5,544 bases of DNA from assembly GCA_034419095.1 (NCBI GenBank), contig DAOULQ010000011.1:1-5544 (forward strand), written 5' to 3'. Each line of letters opens with the position of its first letter. Within the stretch, counting starts at the first letter, position 1. The notes beneath the pieces are model-generated. The model was not told the origin of the DNA. It made no database searches and was given only the letters and a program-made list of their open reading frames with translations. The position numbers and the translations under genes were made by a program. The stretch comes from UBA7937 sp034419095 (lineage in GTDB: Bacteria; Chloroflexota; Anaerolineae; UBA7937). Positions 1 to 5,544 of this stretch are shown piece by piece.

Positions 1-2
1 TG

Positions 3-617
3 GAATCCCAGGAAGCCCATATCTTAGGGTATTACATCGATCATCATTACGAACCTCTTCAGGAGAGGTTAAGAGCCATACGGGATTTTCGCCGCCATCG
101 CGCTTGGAAGATGATCGAGAGGCTAAAGGATCTCGGTATGCCCCTCAGTCGGGAACGGGTGGCGGAGATAGTAGGGGAGGGTTCCATAGGGAGGCCCCAC
201 ATCGCCCGAGCGATGATGGAGGAGGGGTATGTGGCTTCGACCACTGAAGCCTTCCTCAACTACATCGGAAGAAACGGTCCTGCCTACGTCCCTCGCTACA
301 AGATAACCCCACTGGAGGCCATAGAGATGATCTTAGAGGCTGGGGGGCTTCCCGTCCTGGCTCACCCCTTGGAGGTCTTAGGGCTTTTGCCTGAACTTGC
401 TTGTGCCGGCCTAGCGGGGCTCGAGGCTTACTATGGCCAATACTCTCCAGAGCAAAGCCAGGATCTGGCCAGCACGGCAGAGAAGTATGGCCTCATCGCC
501 ACCGGGGGAACCGATTTCCACGGCCCAGGTATCCTGGAGACCCCCGATCTGGGAGGGGTCTGGATCCCTGAAGAGGTGGTGCCGCGACTGCGGGCTCTAA
601 AGCGGTCAAGATTTTGA
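3..617 (+). CDS. PHP-domain phosphoesterase, RNase AM/TrpH (YciV)-like, 5'-truncated by window edge
   Basis: The reading frame is open from the first bases, so the start and roughly the first 80 residues lie outside the window; 204 codons remain, against about 280 usual for the family. Visible motifs, numbered from the first complete codon, are HILGYYID (about 6-13), GRPHIARAM (63-71), the metal-ligand motif VLAHP (118-122), GLEAYY (139-144) and GGTDFHG (168-174). These match the C-terminal two thirds of the PHP family that includes E. coli YciV/Rnm and Chromobacterium TrpH. Those enzymes are metal-dependent and cut nucleoside 3',5'-bisphosphates or trim short RNAs and rRNA 5' ends. The N-terminal HxH metal motif cannot be seen, so an intact active site is not shown. 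The gene converges on the ricT-like gene and ends 17 bases from it. The family call is firm; the exact substrate is inferred. Confidence 0.87.
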   Translation, partial: ESQEAHILGYYIDHHYEPLQERLRAIRDFRRHRAWKMIERLKDLGMPLSRERVAEIVGEGSIGRPHIARAMMEEGYVASTTEAFLNYIGRNGPAYVPRYKITPLEAIEMILEAGGLPVLAHPLEVLGLLPELACAGLAGLEAYYGQYSPEQSQDLASTAEKYGLIATGGTDFHGPGILETPDLGGVWIPEEVVPRLRALKRSRF

Positions 618-630
618 GACTTCTCAAAGT
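611..630. terminator. Small hairpin at the convergent gene junction, possible weak bidirectional terminator
   Basis: ATTTTGAG pairs with CTCAAAGT around a four-base ACTT loop, giving eight pairs with one G-U. It overlaps the PHP gene's TGA stop and sits in the 17-base gap before the ricT-like stop. It is AT-rich and no U-tract follows on either strand, so a true intrinsic terminator is doubtful. Its position between convergent genes is the main support. Confidence 0.3.
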
Positions 631-634
631 AAGG

Positions 635-1432
635 CTAACCCCGTTCTTTTATTTCCTCGGCCGAGAGCTCCACGGTCACCTCGCTCTTTAGTTCCACCTC
701 TACCGTCTCCTTCAAGACGTTTACGCTCTTCACCTTCCCTACGCCATAGGGGGTCTCCACCATGGTGCCTGCTTTGGGGAACCTCTCCTTCAGGGAGCGG
801 TAGGTCTCGCTTTCATAGGCTAGGCAGCAAAGTAACCGTCCACAGACTCCGGAAATCTCCGCCGGACTCAAGGAGACATCCTGTAATCGAGCCATCTTGA
901 TGGAGACAGGCGAGAATTCGCAGAGGTGGGTGGCGCAGCAGAGGACCCGACCACACCGCCCCAAACCCCCCAGAAGCTTAGCCTCGTCTCGCACCCCCAC
1001 TTGGCGAAACTCTACCTTGGTCTTGAGGACTCGGCTTAGATCTCTTACCAACGCTCGGAAGTCTATCCGTTTCTCGGCGGTGAAGTAGACCACCAGCCGG
1101 CTGCCGTCGAAGTTGTATTCCGCCTTGACGAGCTTCATCTCCAGGCCGTGCTCGGCCACCTTCTCTCTGCATCTCTCCAGAGCCTCTCGCTCCTGTAACC
1201 GGTACCCTTCCCTCTCCGAGAGGTCGAGAGGGGTGGCTCGGCGTTCTATCGGTTTAAGATGCTCGAAAGGCTCGCTCACCTTTTGCGGAGGCGCGACTAC
1301 TCTCCCCAGCGCTCTCCCCCGCGCCGTATCCACTACCACATATTCGTTGACCTTCAAATCCTCCAATCCGGTGGCATCGAAGTAGTATATCTTCCCTGCT
1401 GGCTTGAAACGAACCCCCACTACCTCAGGCAT
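635..1432 (-). CDS. ricT: PSP1-domain protein, RicT/YaaT family
   Basis: The protein has 265 residues, close to the B. subtilis YaaT (RicT) length. A PSP1-type domain occupies roughly the first 150 residues. It is followed by the hallmark cysteine-rich segment: CGRVLCC (160-166), C171, FSPVSIKMA (173-181) and GVCGRLLCCLAYE (195-207), so C160, C165, C166, C197, C202 and C203 are all present. In B. subtilis, RicT works with RicA and RicF in a cytoplasmic complex that carries [4Fe-4S] clusters and influences RNase Y mRNA processing, sporulation and competence; the cysteines here would allow cluster binding. No ricA or ricF is in the window. An AAGGGG ribosome-binding site (complement of 1442-1447) lies nine bases before the ATG. 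The gene follows holB by 17 bases, and this pairing is common in Gram-positive-like genomes. Family is certain; role in this host is inferred. Confidence 0.93.
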   Translation of the reverse strand: MPEVVGVRFKPAGKIYYFDATGLEDLKVNEYVVVDTARGRALGRVVAPPQKVSEPFEHLKPIERRATPLDLSEREGYRLQEREALERCREKVAEHGLEMKLVKAEYNFDGSRLVVYFTAEKRIDFRALVRDLSRVLKTKVEFRQVGVRDEAKLLGGLGRCGRVLCCATHLCEFSPVSIKMARLQDVSLSPAEISGVCGRLLCCLAYESETYRSLKERFPKAGTMVETPYGVGKVKSVNVLKETVEVELKSEVTVELSAEEIKERG

Positions 1433-1449
1433 GATATCTTTCCCCTTAG

Positions 1450-2454
1450 TTATCGCTTGCTCGGTAGATCCAACACCAAGACCTCTAAGGTCAAACGGAG
1501 GTTAACATTGCTCTCCAATTGTTGCAACGCTTTCCGTATGGAGGAGATGAACTCCTTTATCTCTCCTAACCCATGCTTCTGTGCCTCTTCGACCAGGGTA
1601 TTTCGCCGATCGATGTTCTCCATCTTATCCAAGCATCCCTCTTTGGCTAGGAGGAGGTCTCTCCACCAGCTGAGCCATAGGGTCAGGATCTCTTTCACCC
1701 TTTCGGGCTGGCTTCCCCAACGCTGGGCAAAGGAGAGCCTCTCCAGCCGCCTGGCACTGAGGAGGGACAAGAGTTCATCTAACCGCTCGTTCCGCTCCTT
1801 CAACAGGGCTTCATTTTGAACCGCCTCCACCGCCCAGCCCATCCTCCCCGCGGAGAGGGCAGCGATGAGATGAGCCCGCTCCCCTTCAAGGCCCCATAGT
1901 CGCTCCAACGCCTCGCGGATGAGGTCTGTGGAGGGAGGTCGCAGGTTGCAAACCTGGCAGCGGGATACCATGGTGGGGAAGAGAAGGTCGGTATGGAGAG
2001 CGGTGAGGAGGAGAACCACGTGGGGCGGTGGCTCCTCCAGGGTTTTTAGTAAACAGTTAGCGGCTCCAGGGGTCATATTCTCCGCCTGGGGGATGATGAA
2101 GACCTTCCATCTCCCCTCGAAGGGCTTCAAGGCTGCATCGCTTTGGATGGAACGGATGGTGTCGATGCCCAAGGCCGTGGAGCCCCCCCGTTCCTCGAGA
2201 AGCCTTTCCTGATAGGCCAAGTCTACCATCCGTACATCGGGGTGAATGCCTTGGGAGATCTTGTGACAGGAGAGGCACTCCCCGCAAGGTTTGTCTTCCC
2301 CTGTGCAGTTCAGGGCTTGAGCCAAATTTAGGGCCAGGGTGGTCTTCCCGATGCGAGAGGGGCCGGTGAAAAGATAGGCATGGGATAAATGCCCCCGCGT
2401 GAGGGAGTTTTGAAGGAGAGTAATGGCCCACTGGTGTCCCACAACTTGCCACAT
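1450..2454 (-). CDS. holB: DNA polymerase III subunit delta prime (clamp loader)
   Basis: A 334-residue clamp-loader AAA+ protein beginning MWQVVGHQ. It would work with delta and gamma/tau subunits to load the beta sliding clamp at the replication fork. Motifs in order: HAYLFTGPSRIGKTTLA, with Walker A at 31-38; a zinc-binding cysteine set C50, C57, C60 and C63; AANCLLKTLEEPPP (131-144); and the SRC arginine-finger motif at 164-166. The Walker B region reads VFIIPQAENM (118-127), lacking the usual acidic pair, although Walker A is intact. A C-terminal helical region makes up the remainder. Start choice: an in-frame ATG at 2472 adds six residues, but AAGGG lies seven bases before the ATG at 2454, so 2454 is preferred. 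The ricT-like gene follows after 17 bases, probably on the same transcript. tmk, often located upstream, is not seen in the window. Confidence 0.94.
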   Translation of the reverse strand: MWQVVGHQWAITLLQNSLTRGHLSHAYLFTGPSRIGKTTLALNLAQALNCTGEDKPCGECLSCHKISQGIHPDVRMVDLAYQERLLEERGGSTALGIDTIRSIQSDAALKPFEGRWKVFIIPQAENMTPGAANCLLKTLEEPPPHVVLLLTALHTDLLFPTMVSRCQVCNLRPPSTDLIREALERLWGLEGERAHLIAALSAGRMGWAVEAVQNEALLKERNERLDELLSLLSARRLERLSFAQRWGSQPERVKEILTLWLSWWRDLLLAKEGCLDKMENIDRRNTLVEEAQKHGLGEIKEFISSIRKALQQLESNVNLRLTLEVLVLDLPSKR

Positions 2455-2461
2455 TTCGCAA

Positions 2462-2466
2462 CCCTT
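2462..2466 (-). promoter_or_regulatory. Ribosome-binding site deciding the holB start
   Basis: On the minus strand this reads AAGGG, seven bases before the ATG at 2454. The upstream ATG at 2472 has no comparable purine run before it, which favours the shorter HolB. Confidence 0.6.
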
Positions 2467-2676
2467 ATACATTGTACCACATCACTCACTGGGTCTCCAA
2501 AAACTCGATAGTCATTCCGGCTGGCAAGAATGCGACAACCTGTAGTACGGTTCATCCTGCCGAAGGGAAGTTGAAGGTGCCCACCAGACCTAGAGGCAGG
2601 GCTTGAGCAGTGGAGATGGGCGCAGGGGAGGTAGTTAAATTAAAAAATGGGAAACAACCACCTGGGCGGAATGGCA

Positions 2677-2690
2677 AATGACCAATGACC
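2677..2690. repeat. Tandem direct repeat, AATGACC x2
   Basis: AATGACC occurs twice in tandem without mismatch, preceded by ATGGCA and followed by AAATCCCAAT. On the other strand it reads as ATTGGGATTTGGTCATTGGTCATTTGCC-like sequence. From memory, and unverified, this resembles dispersed non-coding repeats built from GGTCATT/TGGGATT words in some environmental bacterial genomes. Only the two local copies are directly visible. Confidence 0.55.
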
Positions 2691-2693
2691 AAA

Positions 2694-2711
2694 TCCCAAT
2701 AAAGATTGGGG
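2694..2711. repeat. Short inverted repeat
   Basis: CCCAAT (2695-2700) and ATTGGG (2705-2710) pair perfectly around an AAAG loop, with a possible outer U-G pair. It directly follows the tandem AATGACC repeat and shares its sequence style. With no T-run after it on either strand, it is not a good intrinsic terminator. Confidence 0.45.
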
Positions 2712-2764
2712 CACAGATGTTCTAGATTGTCAGGGGGAGGAGAAAGGGCATCTGGCGCAAAGGG

Positions 2765-2793
2765 TTGACAATGCAGCACAATTGTTCTATAAT
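2765..2793 (+). promoter_or_regulatory. Perfect consensus sigma-70 promoter for the restriction-modification operon
   Basis: TTGACA (2765-2770) and TATAAT (2788-2793) are separated by exactly 17 bases, matching the housekeeping consensus at all twelve positions. Transcription would begin near 2800, leaving a leader of about 85 bases before the AGGAGG site. The spacer contains the eight-base palindrome ACAATTGT (2778-2785), a possible operator, but no regulator gene is present in the window. Confidence 0.78.
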
Positions 2794-2835
2794 ACAAGTG
2801 GCTGAACGCATTGGCGAGGGGTAATGATCTCCCTC

Positions 2836-2864
2836 TTGACTTGGTATTCAAGGGATGCTAGACT
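2836..2864 (+). promoter_or_regulatory. Weaker second promoter candidate
   Basis: TTGACT (5 of 6) and TAGACT (4 of 6) are spaced by 17 bases. Initiation would fall near 2871, almost on top of the AGGAGG at 2873-2878, leaving nearly no leader. It could be a secondary start or coincidence. Confidence 0.25.
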
Positions 2865-2872
2865 AGGTTCAT

Positions 2873-2878
2873 AGGAGG
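2873..2878 (+). promoter_or_regulatory. Perfect AGGAGG ribosome-binding site ahead of the small ORF
   Basis: AGGAGG lies seven bases before GTG 2886, an ideal distance. The nearer ATG codons at 2881 and 2884 are in another frame that stops at 2902 after seven or six residues. This strong site is 62 bases before ATG 2941 and over 160 bases before GTG 3040, so it cannot directly serve the methyltransferase. Confidence 0.55.
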
Positions 2879-2885
2879 CTATGAT

Positions 2886-3032
2886 GTGGTCGGCGAGACT
2901 GTAACTGGGGCGGTCACCTCCAAGACTATTCGAATGGGATATGCCCGGAGTTGCGATTGCAGGCCCAGGCACATCAATTGCCTTACGGCCAAGGAATGGT
3001 ATCCTAGTCGGGAACAGTGTGTCGCTAAGTAG
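2886..3032 (+). CDS. Possible small protein (48 residues) leading the operon, or remnant of a methyltransferase N-terminus
   Basis: A GTG start seven bases after a perfect AGGAGG opens a 48-codon frame ending at TAG 3030-3032. The product has four cysteines (23, 25, 32, 45) and a histidine (29), containing CDCRPRHINC and then LTAKEWYPSR. HINCLTAKEW resembles, from memory only, a string near the N-terminus of other bacterial DNA methyltransferases, so this could be a decayed piece of one. Alternatively it is a genuine leader protein: its stop codon overlaps the AGGA before GTG 3040, the same layout as at the methyltransferase-nuclease junction. If the methyltransferase instead starts at ATG 2941, the two frames overlap by about 90 bases. 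Function unknown; no DNA-binding helix-turn-helix typical of controller proteins is visible. Confidence 0.35.
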   Translation: MVGETVTGAVTSKTIRMGYARSCDCRPRHINCLTAKEWYPSREQCVAK

Positions 3033-3039
3033 GAATCTA

Positions 3040-4386
3040 GTGACTAAGCTGACTGCTCGAGAGAAGAACATCTTACGATCCCCGAAGCGAAACGGATCTT
3101 GTAAGGTAGACTCAATACCCTATCTTCAAGAGATGGGGGTCGAGATCACTGATAATCACCTCCCCATCCAGTTCACACCTAACCGCGCACAACTCGTACA
3201 TCGCTGGTCGCCTTATATTCAAGGATTCTCTTCTGCCTTCGTCCAATACGTGATCAACAAATATCGTCCAATATACAAAGATCCAGCTATTCTGGATCCC
3301 TTTGCAGGCTCAGGGACAGCCCTAGTCCAGGCCAAATTGAACGGGATCAGGTCATCAGGAACGGAGTTGAATCCACTGCTCCAGTTCCTTGCGGAAACAA
3401 AGTTGAACTCCTGGCATGTATCACCCGACGCAGTTGTCGAAACTTTCGACCGGCTCCCGAAGAACCTTCCAAAGAGGGCCCCCGAGTTTCTTAAGTCGGA
3501 TAGACATTTCAACCCCCCGGTGCTACGCAATCTCGAGCTACTGAGAGGCGCCATCGATAGCCTACCAGACAAGAAGGACCGCCAGAGACATCTAAAGGAC
3601 CTCATGCGCCTGGCCTTCGCTTCGATATTGGTGGATGCCAGCAACCTCAAACGGACCCCCTGTCTTGGCTACGACCGGAAAAAGCGGGTTGCTGATGATG
3701 CCCCTTGGACACTCATGCGGGCCAAGGTTCTTCAGATCGCGACCGACCTATCGAGCCTCCAAAATCATTTCCCTTGGACACTACATACTCCAAGCAATGT
3801 AGTCCTTGCCAACGCGACGACTTGGGATCACCAAATCCCGTTCGACCTTGTCATCACTTCCCCTCCGTACATGAATGGGTTGGACTATGTAATGAATTAC
3901 AAGATCGAAATGGCATGGCTAGGCTTTGTTACCTATATGAGGGAGCTAAAGTCGATAAAGGACGACATGGTGGTTTGTGATAATGTATCGCGAGGACTAA
4001 TCAATGACTTCGCATCCTCCGATAGCAAATACACCAACGACTGGTTGGAGCAGATCAAAGATGAGATAGCTAGTAACATAGCACGACGCGGTAATTACCG
4101 CCGACCAGACATGCCTAGCATCGTGAACAAGTACTTCGACGATATGTATAGGGTGATGCGGCGCGTAGCCAAATCGATCCGCCCCGAGGGTAGGTTCGTT
4201 CTGGTGGTCGGCGACAGTCTTATTGCGGATACATACGTACCTACTGATCTAATGTTGGCGCGTATCGGGATGGAGCCGGAAATTGGCCTGCAACTTGAGT
4301 CTATAGAGAAAGCTCGTCATAGAGCTTCGGGCCAGGTTCGTAGTTACCGACTCCGAGAGACCATTGTTACGCTTCTAAAGCCTTGA
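3040..4386 (+). CDS. Site-specific DNA methyltransferase with TSPPY motif (probable N4-cytosine type)
   Basis: It transfers a methyl group from S-adenosylmethionine to DNA bases. From GTG 3040 it has 448 residues. In order: a motif X-like N-terminal region (TPNRAQLVHRW, 46-56); motif I ILDPFAGSGT (84-93), which binds the cofactor; GTELNP with acidic E109 (107-112); a long charged segment (about 115-265) that may hold target recognition; catalytic motif IV TSPPY (273-277) followed by MNGLDYVMNYKIEM; RPEGRFVLVVGDS (381-393); and a C-terminal LRETIVTLLKP. TSPPY favours cytosine-N4 methylation, but adenine-N6 is possible. Start: AGGA lies five bases before GTG 3040. ATG 2941 gives 481 residues but has no ribosome-binding site, and its extra 33 residues lack motifs. 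The nuclease gene follows after eight bases. Lower G+C than the left-hand genes suggests transfer. Confidence 0.92.
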   Translation: MTKLTAREKNILRSPKRNGSCKVDSIPYLQEMGVEITDNHLPIQFTPNRAQLVHRWSPYIQGFSSAFVQYVINKYRPIYKDPAILDPFAGSGTALVQAKLNGIRSSGTELNPLLQFLAETKLNSWHVSPDAVVETFDRLPKNLPKRAPEFLKSDRHFNPPVLRNLELLRGAIDSLPDKKDRQRHLKDLMRLAFASILVDASNLKRTPCLGYDRKKRVADDAPWTLMRAKVLQIATDLSSLQNHFPWTLHTPSNVVLANATTWDHQIPFDLVITSPPYMNGLDYVMNYKIEMAWLGFVTYMRELKSIKDDMVVCDNVSRGLINDFASSDSKYTNDWLEQIKDEIASNIARRGNYRRPDMPSIVNKYFDDMYRVMRRVAKSIRPEGRFVLVVGDSLIADTYVPTDLMLARIGMEPEIGLQLESIEKARHRASGQVRSYRLRETIVTLLKP

Positions 4387-4388
4387 GG
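4384..4388 (+). promoter_or_regulatory. Stop codon fused with the nuclease gene's ribosome-binding site
   Basis: TGAGG contains the methyltransferase stop (TGA 4384-4386) and a GAGG core (4385-4388) six bases before ATG 4395. It favours ATG 4395 over the in-frame TTG at 4383 and implies translational coupling. Confidence 0.6.
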
Positions 4389-4394
4389 TTGTAC

Positions 4395-5306
4395 ATGCAA
4401 GCTGAGGAGCCGTTCGGATACACAGAGAATCCCCCGAACTCACACGGTATTGTTCGCGCTCGAACTACTGGAGCCCTGCGTGCGTGGGAGTTCCCTCGCA
4501 CTGATGCCGCACTAGCTGGGATTGAATCCGAATGGGGAAGCCAACCTTATCCGGGGAACTATATCCTGGTTTTGCCAGACTCAAAGCGGGTATACGTTGG
4601 CGAGGCTAAAGACTTGATTGGCCGTCTACGCACCCACTTCTCACGACCCGACAAGAAGTTTGCGAAATGGCAGAGAGCATTCATCTTTAACGATGGTAGG
4701 TCCGCCAAACAGTCAGATTTCACGGACACAGTTGTTAGAAGAGCCCTCGAGCACCACACTATACTTCTCTTCCGCGCCAACCAATACACTGTCCTTGCCC
4801 AAGGTCAGCAACAAGACATGAACGCTATCCAACAGGCCATCGTATCACGACTTCTTCCGGAACTAGATCATCTCCTAATCAAGAAGGGATATATAGAGAG
4901 GCCGCTCGCGCCAGAGAGTGAGCGAGAGGTCTTTCCCGATGAGGTTCAAGCCATTCTTCAGAAGTCTGGGCTAACCATTGGCGATTGGTCAGCGTATGAG
5001 GCTATAATTGACGGCCAGCTTGCATTCATAAGAAAAGGAAGCCTGAAACCCAAGGGCTGGCAAGTAACCTTCCGTAACCGTTTCAAGGAGGCACTCGAAG
5101 CCGGCGAGGGCTTCCTTCTGGTCCCCAGGAATGGTGTCTTGCTTATTCCTATGTCCGAGATCAAGAAGGTCGTGATTCCCCCAAGCGCATTCAAGCAGAA
5201 TACTATCGATGTATATGTGAAGTTCGGCCCTGCCAAAGTCACTCTGTCCTATCGAGACAAAGCAATAGATATTAGTAGATTCCGACTTCTGAATCGCCCT
5301 CGCTAG
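4395..5306 (+). CDS. GIY-YIG family endonuclease, probable restriction enzyme partner
   Basis: A 303-residue protein with a GIY-YIG nuclease fold at about 52-135: GNY (54-56), YVG (67-69), R77, H81, E119 and possibly N129. The distances Y56-Y67 (11), Y67-R77 (10) and R77-H81 (4) match those known for the catalytic domain of I-TevI, so the active site appears complete. The N-terminal 50 residues and the C-terminal part (about 180-303, with GDWSAYEAI, GEGFLLVPRNGVLLIPMSEI and a basic end) match no domain I recognise; the C-terminal part may bind DNA. It lies eight bases after a DNA methyltransferase, so a restriction role cutting unmodified DNA is the natural reading; GIY-YIG restriction enzymes such as Eco29kI are known precedents. 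ATG 4395 has GAGG six bases upstream; an upstream in-frame TTG (4383) would add four residues. Restriction activity is inferred from context. Confidence 0.85.
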   Translation: MQAEEPFGYTENPPNSHGIVRARTTGALRAWEFPRTDAALAGIESEWGSQPYPGNYILVLPDSKRVYVGEAKDLIGRLRTHFSRPDKKFAKWQRAFIFNDGRSAKQSDFTDTVVRRALEHHTILLFRANQYTVLAQGQQQDMNAIQQAIVSRLLPELDHLLIKKGYIERPLAPESEREVFPDEVQAILQKSGLTIGDWSAYEAIIDGQLAFIRKGSLKPKGWQVTFRNRFKEALEAGEGFLLVPRNGVLLIPMSEIKKVVIPPSAFKQNTIDVYVKFGPAKVTLSYRDKAIDISRFRLLNRPR

Positions 5307-5544
5307 CACTCGCCACCAGGTTTCGATTGTCCCCGGCCCACCACAGCCAGCCTGCCCCCTGGTCCGTTGATGCCAGGACGGGCCCTAGCCTGCTATAGCC
5401 AGGACACGCGCTCGGCGACCTGTCAAGCAATTTAAACATGTAACCGAACCTTGCTCGGTTGTGCAACATATTTTGTAACCAAGCGCGGTGACTGTTTCTT
5501 AAGCGGATGGACGGTACCTGACTGGGTTTTGGCACCATAGATGC
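5307..5544. other. Non-coding tail after the operon, no convincing gene
   Basis: A minus-strand frame of 88 codons (5272-5538) runs through here, but it overlaps the nuclease gene's end, has no ribosome-binding signal or known motif, and is judged spurious. The stretch holds GCCAGGAC twice (5372-5379 and 5398-5405) and the hairpin at 5442-5460. Confidence 0.5.
5442..5460 (+). terminator. Hairpin downstream of the nuclease gene, possible operon terminator
   Basis: AACCGA and TCGGTT pair perfectly around the seven-base ACCTTGC loop, 135 bases past the nuclease stop. A TTTT run appears only at 5471-5474, ten bases after the stem, so termination would be weak at best. Confidence 0.3.

Larger units (their letters stand above)
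2473..2764. other. Gene-free spacer between holB and the restriction-modification operon
   Basis: No ORF here looks like a protein: the minus-strand frames covering 2552-2851 are rich in Pro and lack motifs. The stretch should contain the leftward holB promoter, but I see no convincing -35/-10 pair for it. It does hold the tandem repeat at 2677-2690 and the inverted repeat at 2694-2711. It may be the junction at which the right-hand module was inserted, but no boundary repeat proves this. Confidence 0.5.

Noticed and set aside
2057..2461. Minus-strand 134-codon frame inside holB
   Set aside because: It is a frame-shifted shadow of the clearly conserved holB gene.
2552..2851. Minus-strand 99-codon frame in the intergenic region
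   Set aside because: It has no ribosome-binding site or motif, covers the repeat block and the consensus promoter of the opposite strand, and has proline-rich composition typical of translated non-coding DNA.
2895..2930. C-box-like controller sites (GACT/AGTC pattern) near the methyltransferase start
   Set aside because: AGACT occurs twice as direct copies but lacks the expected inverted partner, and no controller gene is present.
5311..5343. tRNA 3'-end-like string (GGTTTCGATT ... GCCCACCA), possible attachment site remnant
   Set aside because: The supposed T-stem does not pair properly, the acceptor length is wrong and no 5' half or anticodon arm can be found.
2579..5343. Eight-base direct repeat GCCCACCA at 2579-2586 and 5336-5343, flanking the module
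   Set aside because: One or two such 8-mer matches are expected by chance between the two flanks, so it is not evidence of a target-site duplication.
5272..5538. Minus-strand 88-codon frame at the right edge
   Set aside because: It overlaps the nuclease gene's 3' end and the hairpin and has no recognisable motif or start signal.

Overview
The window looks like a chromosomal segment of a bacterium. The best guess is a Chloroflexota-like or deep Gram-positive-like lineage. This rests on the delta-prime/PSP1 (holB-ricT) gene pair and on the style of the HolB N-terminus. It is inferred from protein memory, not from a search. Hand counts in 60-base samples give about 60-62% G+C in the left half (361-420: 37/60; 1741-1800: 36/60). 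Samples in the right half give about 40-53% (3241-3300: 24/60; 3481-3540: 32/60; 4681-4740: 26/60).

Left part (1-2454), housekeeping genes. A PHP-family phosphoesterase of the RNase AM/TrpH type, with its N-terminus outside the window, runs rightward and ends at 617. It converges, with a 17-base gap, on a leftward pair: holB (DNA polymerase III delta prime, 2454-1450), then ricT/yaaT-like (PSP1 domain, 1432-635). The pair is separated by 17 bases and is probably one transcript. A small hairpin spans the point of convergence.

Middle (2455-2885), a gene-free stretch. It holds a tandem 7-base repeat (AATGACC twice), a short inverted repeat and a perfect consensus sigma-70 promoter (TTGACA, 17 bases, TATAAT; 2765-2793) pointing right. 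Minimal upstream ORFs and a perfect AGGAGG ribosome-binding site follow it.

Right part (2886-5306), a compact, probably horizontally acquired restriction-modification operon: (i) a possible 48-residue small protein starting at GTG 2886; (ii) a DNA methyltransferase with FAGSGT and TSPPY motifs, probably starting at GTG 3040 rather than ATG 2941; (iii) a GIY-YIG nuclease with an additional C-terminal domain of unknown type. At both internal junctions the stop codon of one gene is embedded in the ribosome-binding site of the next, which suggests translational coupling. The methyltransferase would protect host sites and the GIY-YIG nuclease would cut unmodified DNA. The final 238 bases hold a hairpin and no convincing gene. 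No tRNA, rRNA, CRISPR array or transposase was seen.
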